Below are positions 63,749 to 64,000 of a stretch of 64,000 bases of DNA, piece after piece. Each line of letters begins with the position of its first letter. Within the stretch, counting starts at the first letter, position 1. Origin of the DNA: Gymnogyps californianus (Eukaryota > Chordata > Aves > Accipitriformes > Cathartidae); NCBI RefSeq assembly GCF_018139145.2, contig NC_059475.1, positions 12,944,437 to 13,008,436 on the forward strand, written 5' to 3'. A model generated the notes under the pieces. That model did no database searches and had not been told where the DNA came from. It saw only the letters and a program-made list of their open reading frames with translations. A program made the position numbers and the translations under genes.

Positions 63749-64000
63749 GTAAGGTGCCTAGTAAATACGTTTCTACTCCTGATGTGTCTGATGGCCATGT
63801 GGTTATAGTCAAATCTGAAAATCTTGATCTGTCCAGTTAAGTGGTATGAGTCATCATTCCAGGTATTCTGCTTTACTTTTTAGTGAGGCATGATGGTACT
63901 GATGTTGAAACTGGTAAAGACAAGCAAAAAACCCCCCCAAAACAGGAGATACTTTGAGGGATTTTGATGCTTTCTTCCCTGTGCTTTTATCTAGCTTGTT
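63749..64000 (+). other. SCUBE2 intron 11, start only
   Basis: Intron sequence continuing past the right edge. Nothing is recognised in it. Confidence 0.8.

Overview
The window is vertebrate genomic DNA, almost certainly from a bird. It has spliced genes with GT-AG introns and little interspersed repeat content. The repeats that can be recognised are CR1 LINE pieces and a solo LTR of a type I know from avian genomes. No bacterial or viral gene is present. Gene names come from recalled vertebrate protein sequences, not from a database search.

Region 1 (about 1-33,640, + strand) holds the 3' two thirds of DENND5A (RAB6IP1). Eighteen constitutive coding exons between 3407 and 32425 join in a continuous frame of 908 codons plus a stop. 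They cover the end of the DENN module, the linker, RUN1, PLAT and RUN2, and they finish at the conserved C-terminus VKGIDI. The upstream exons lie outside the window. One intron (8599-12371) contains a 36-codon, phase-0 open block with good splice sites (11255-11362), which looks like an unrecognised cassette exon. The same intron contains a solo LTR with a 5-bp target duplication. That LTR is itself interrupted, next to its TATA box, by a tRNA-Ile(AAU)-like sequence.

Region 2 (about 33,650-42,000) is the DENND5A-SCUBE2 interval. It contains a CR1 3' tail and no gene that I can support.

Region 3 (about 42,060-64,000, + strand) is the 5' part of SCUBE2. A CpG island carries exon 1 (signal peptide). 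Ten further phase-1/phase-1 exons follow. Nine each encode one EGF-like domain and one (56262-56351) encodes a short spacer with a basic RVKRR motif. The rest of SCUBE2 (further spacer, Cys-rich repeats, CUB domain) lies beyond the right edge. A CR1 reverse-transcriptase fragment sits in the last complete intron.

DENND5A is a Rab-linked trafficking regulator. SCUBE2 is a secreted glycoprotein that helps release lipid-modified Hedgehog. They share a neighbourhood (human 11p15, same relative orientation) rather than a pathway. The most interesting items are the candidate cassette exon, the tRNA-like insertion in the LTR promoter, a 36-bp perfect palindrome in a DENND5A intron, and two G/C homopolymers of nearly 50 bases, one of them just inside SCUBE2 intron 1.
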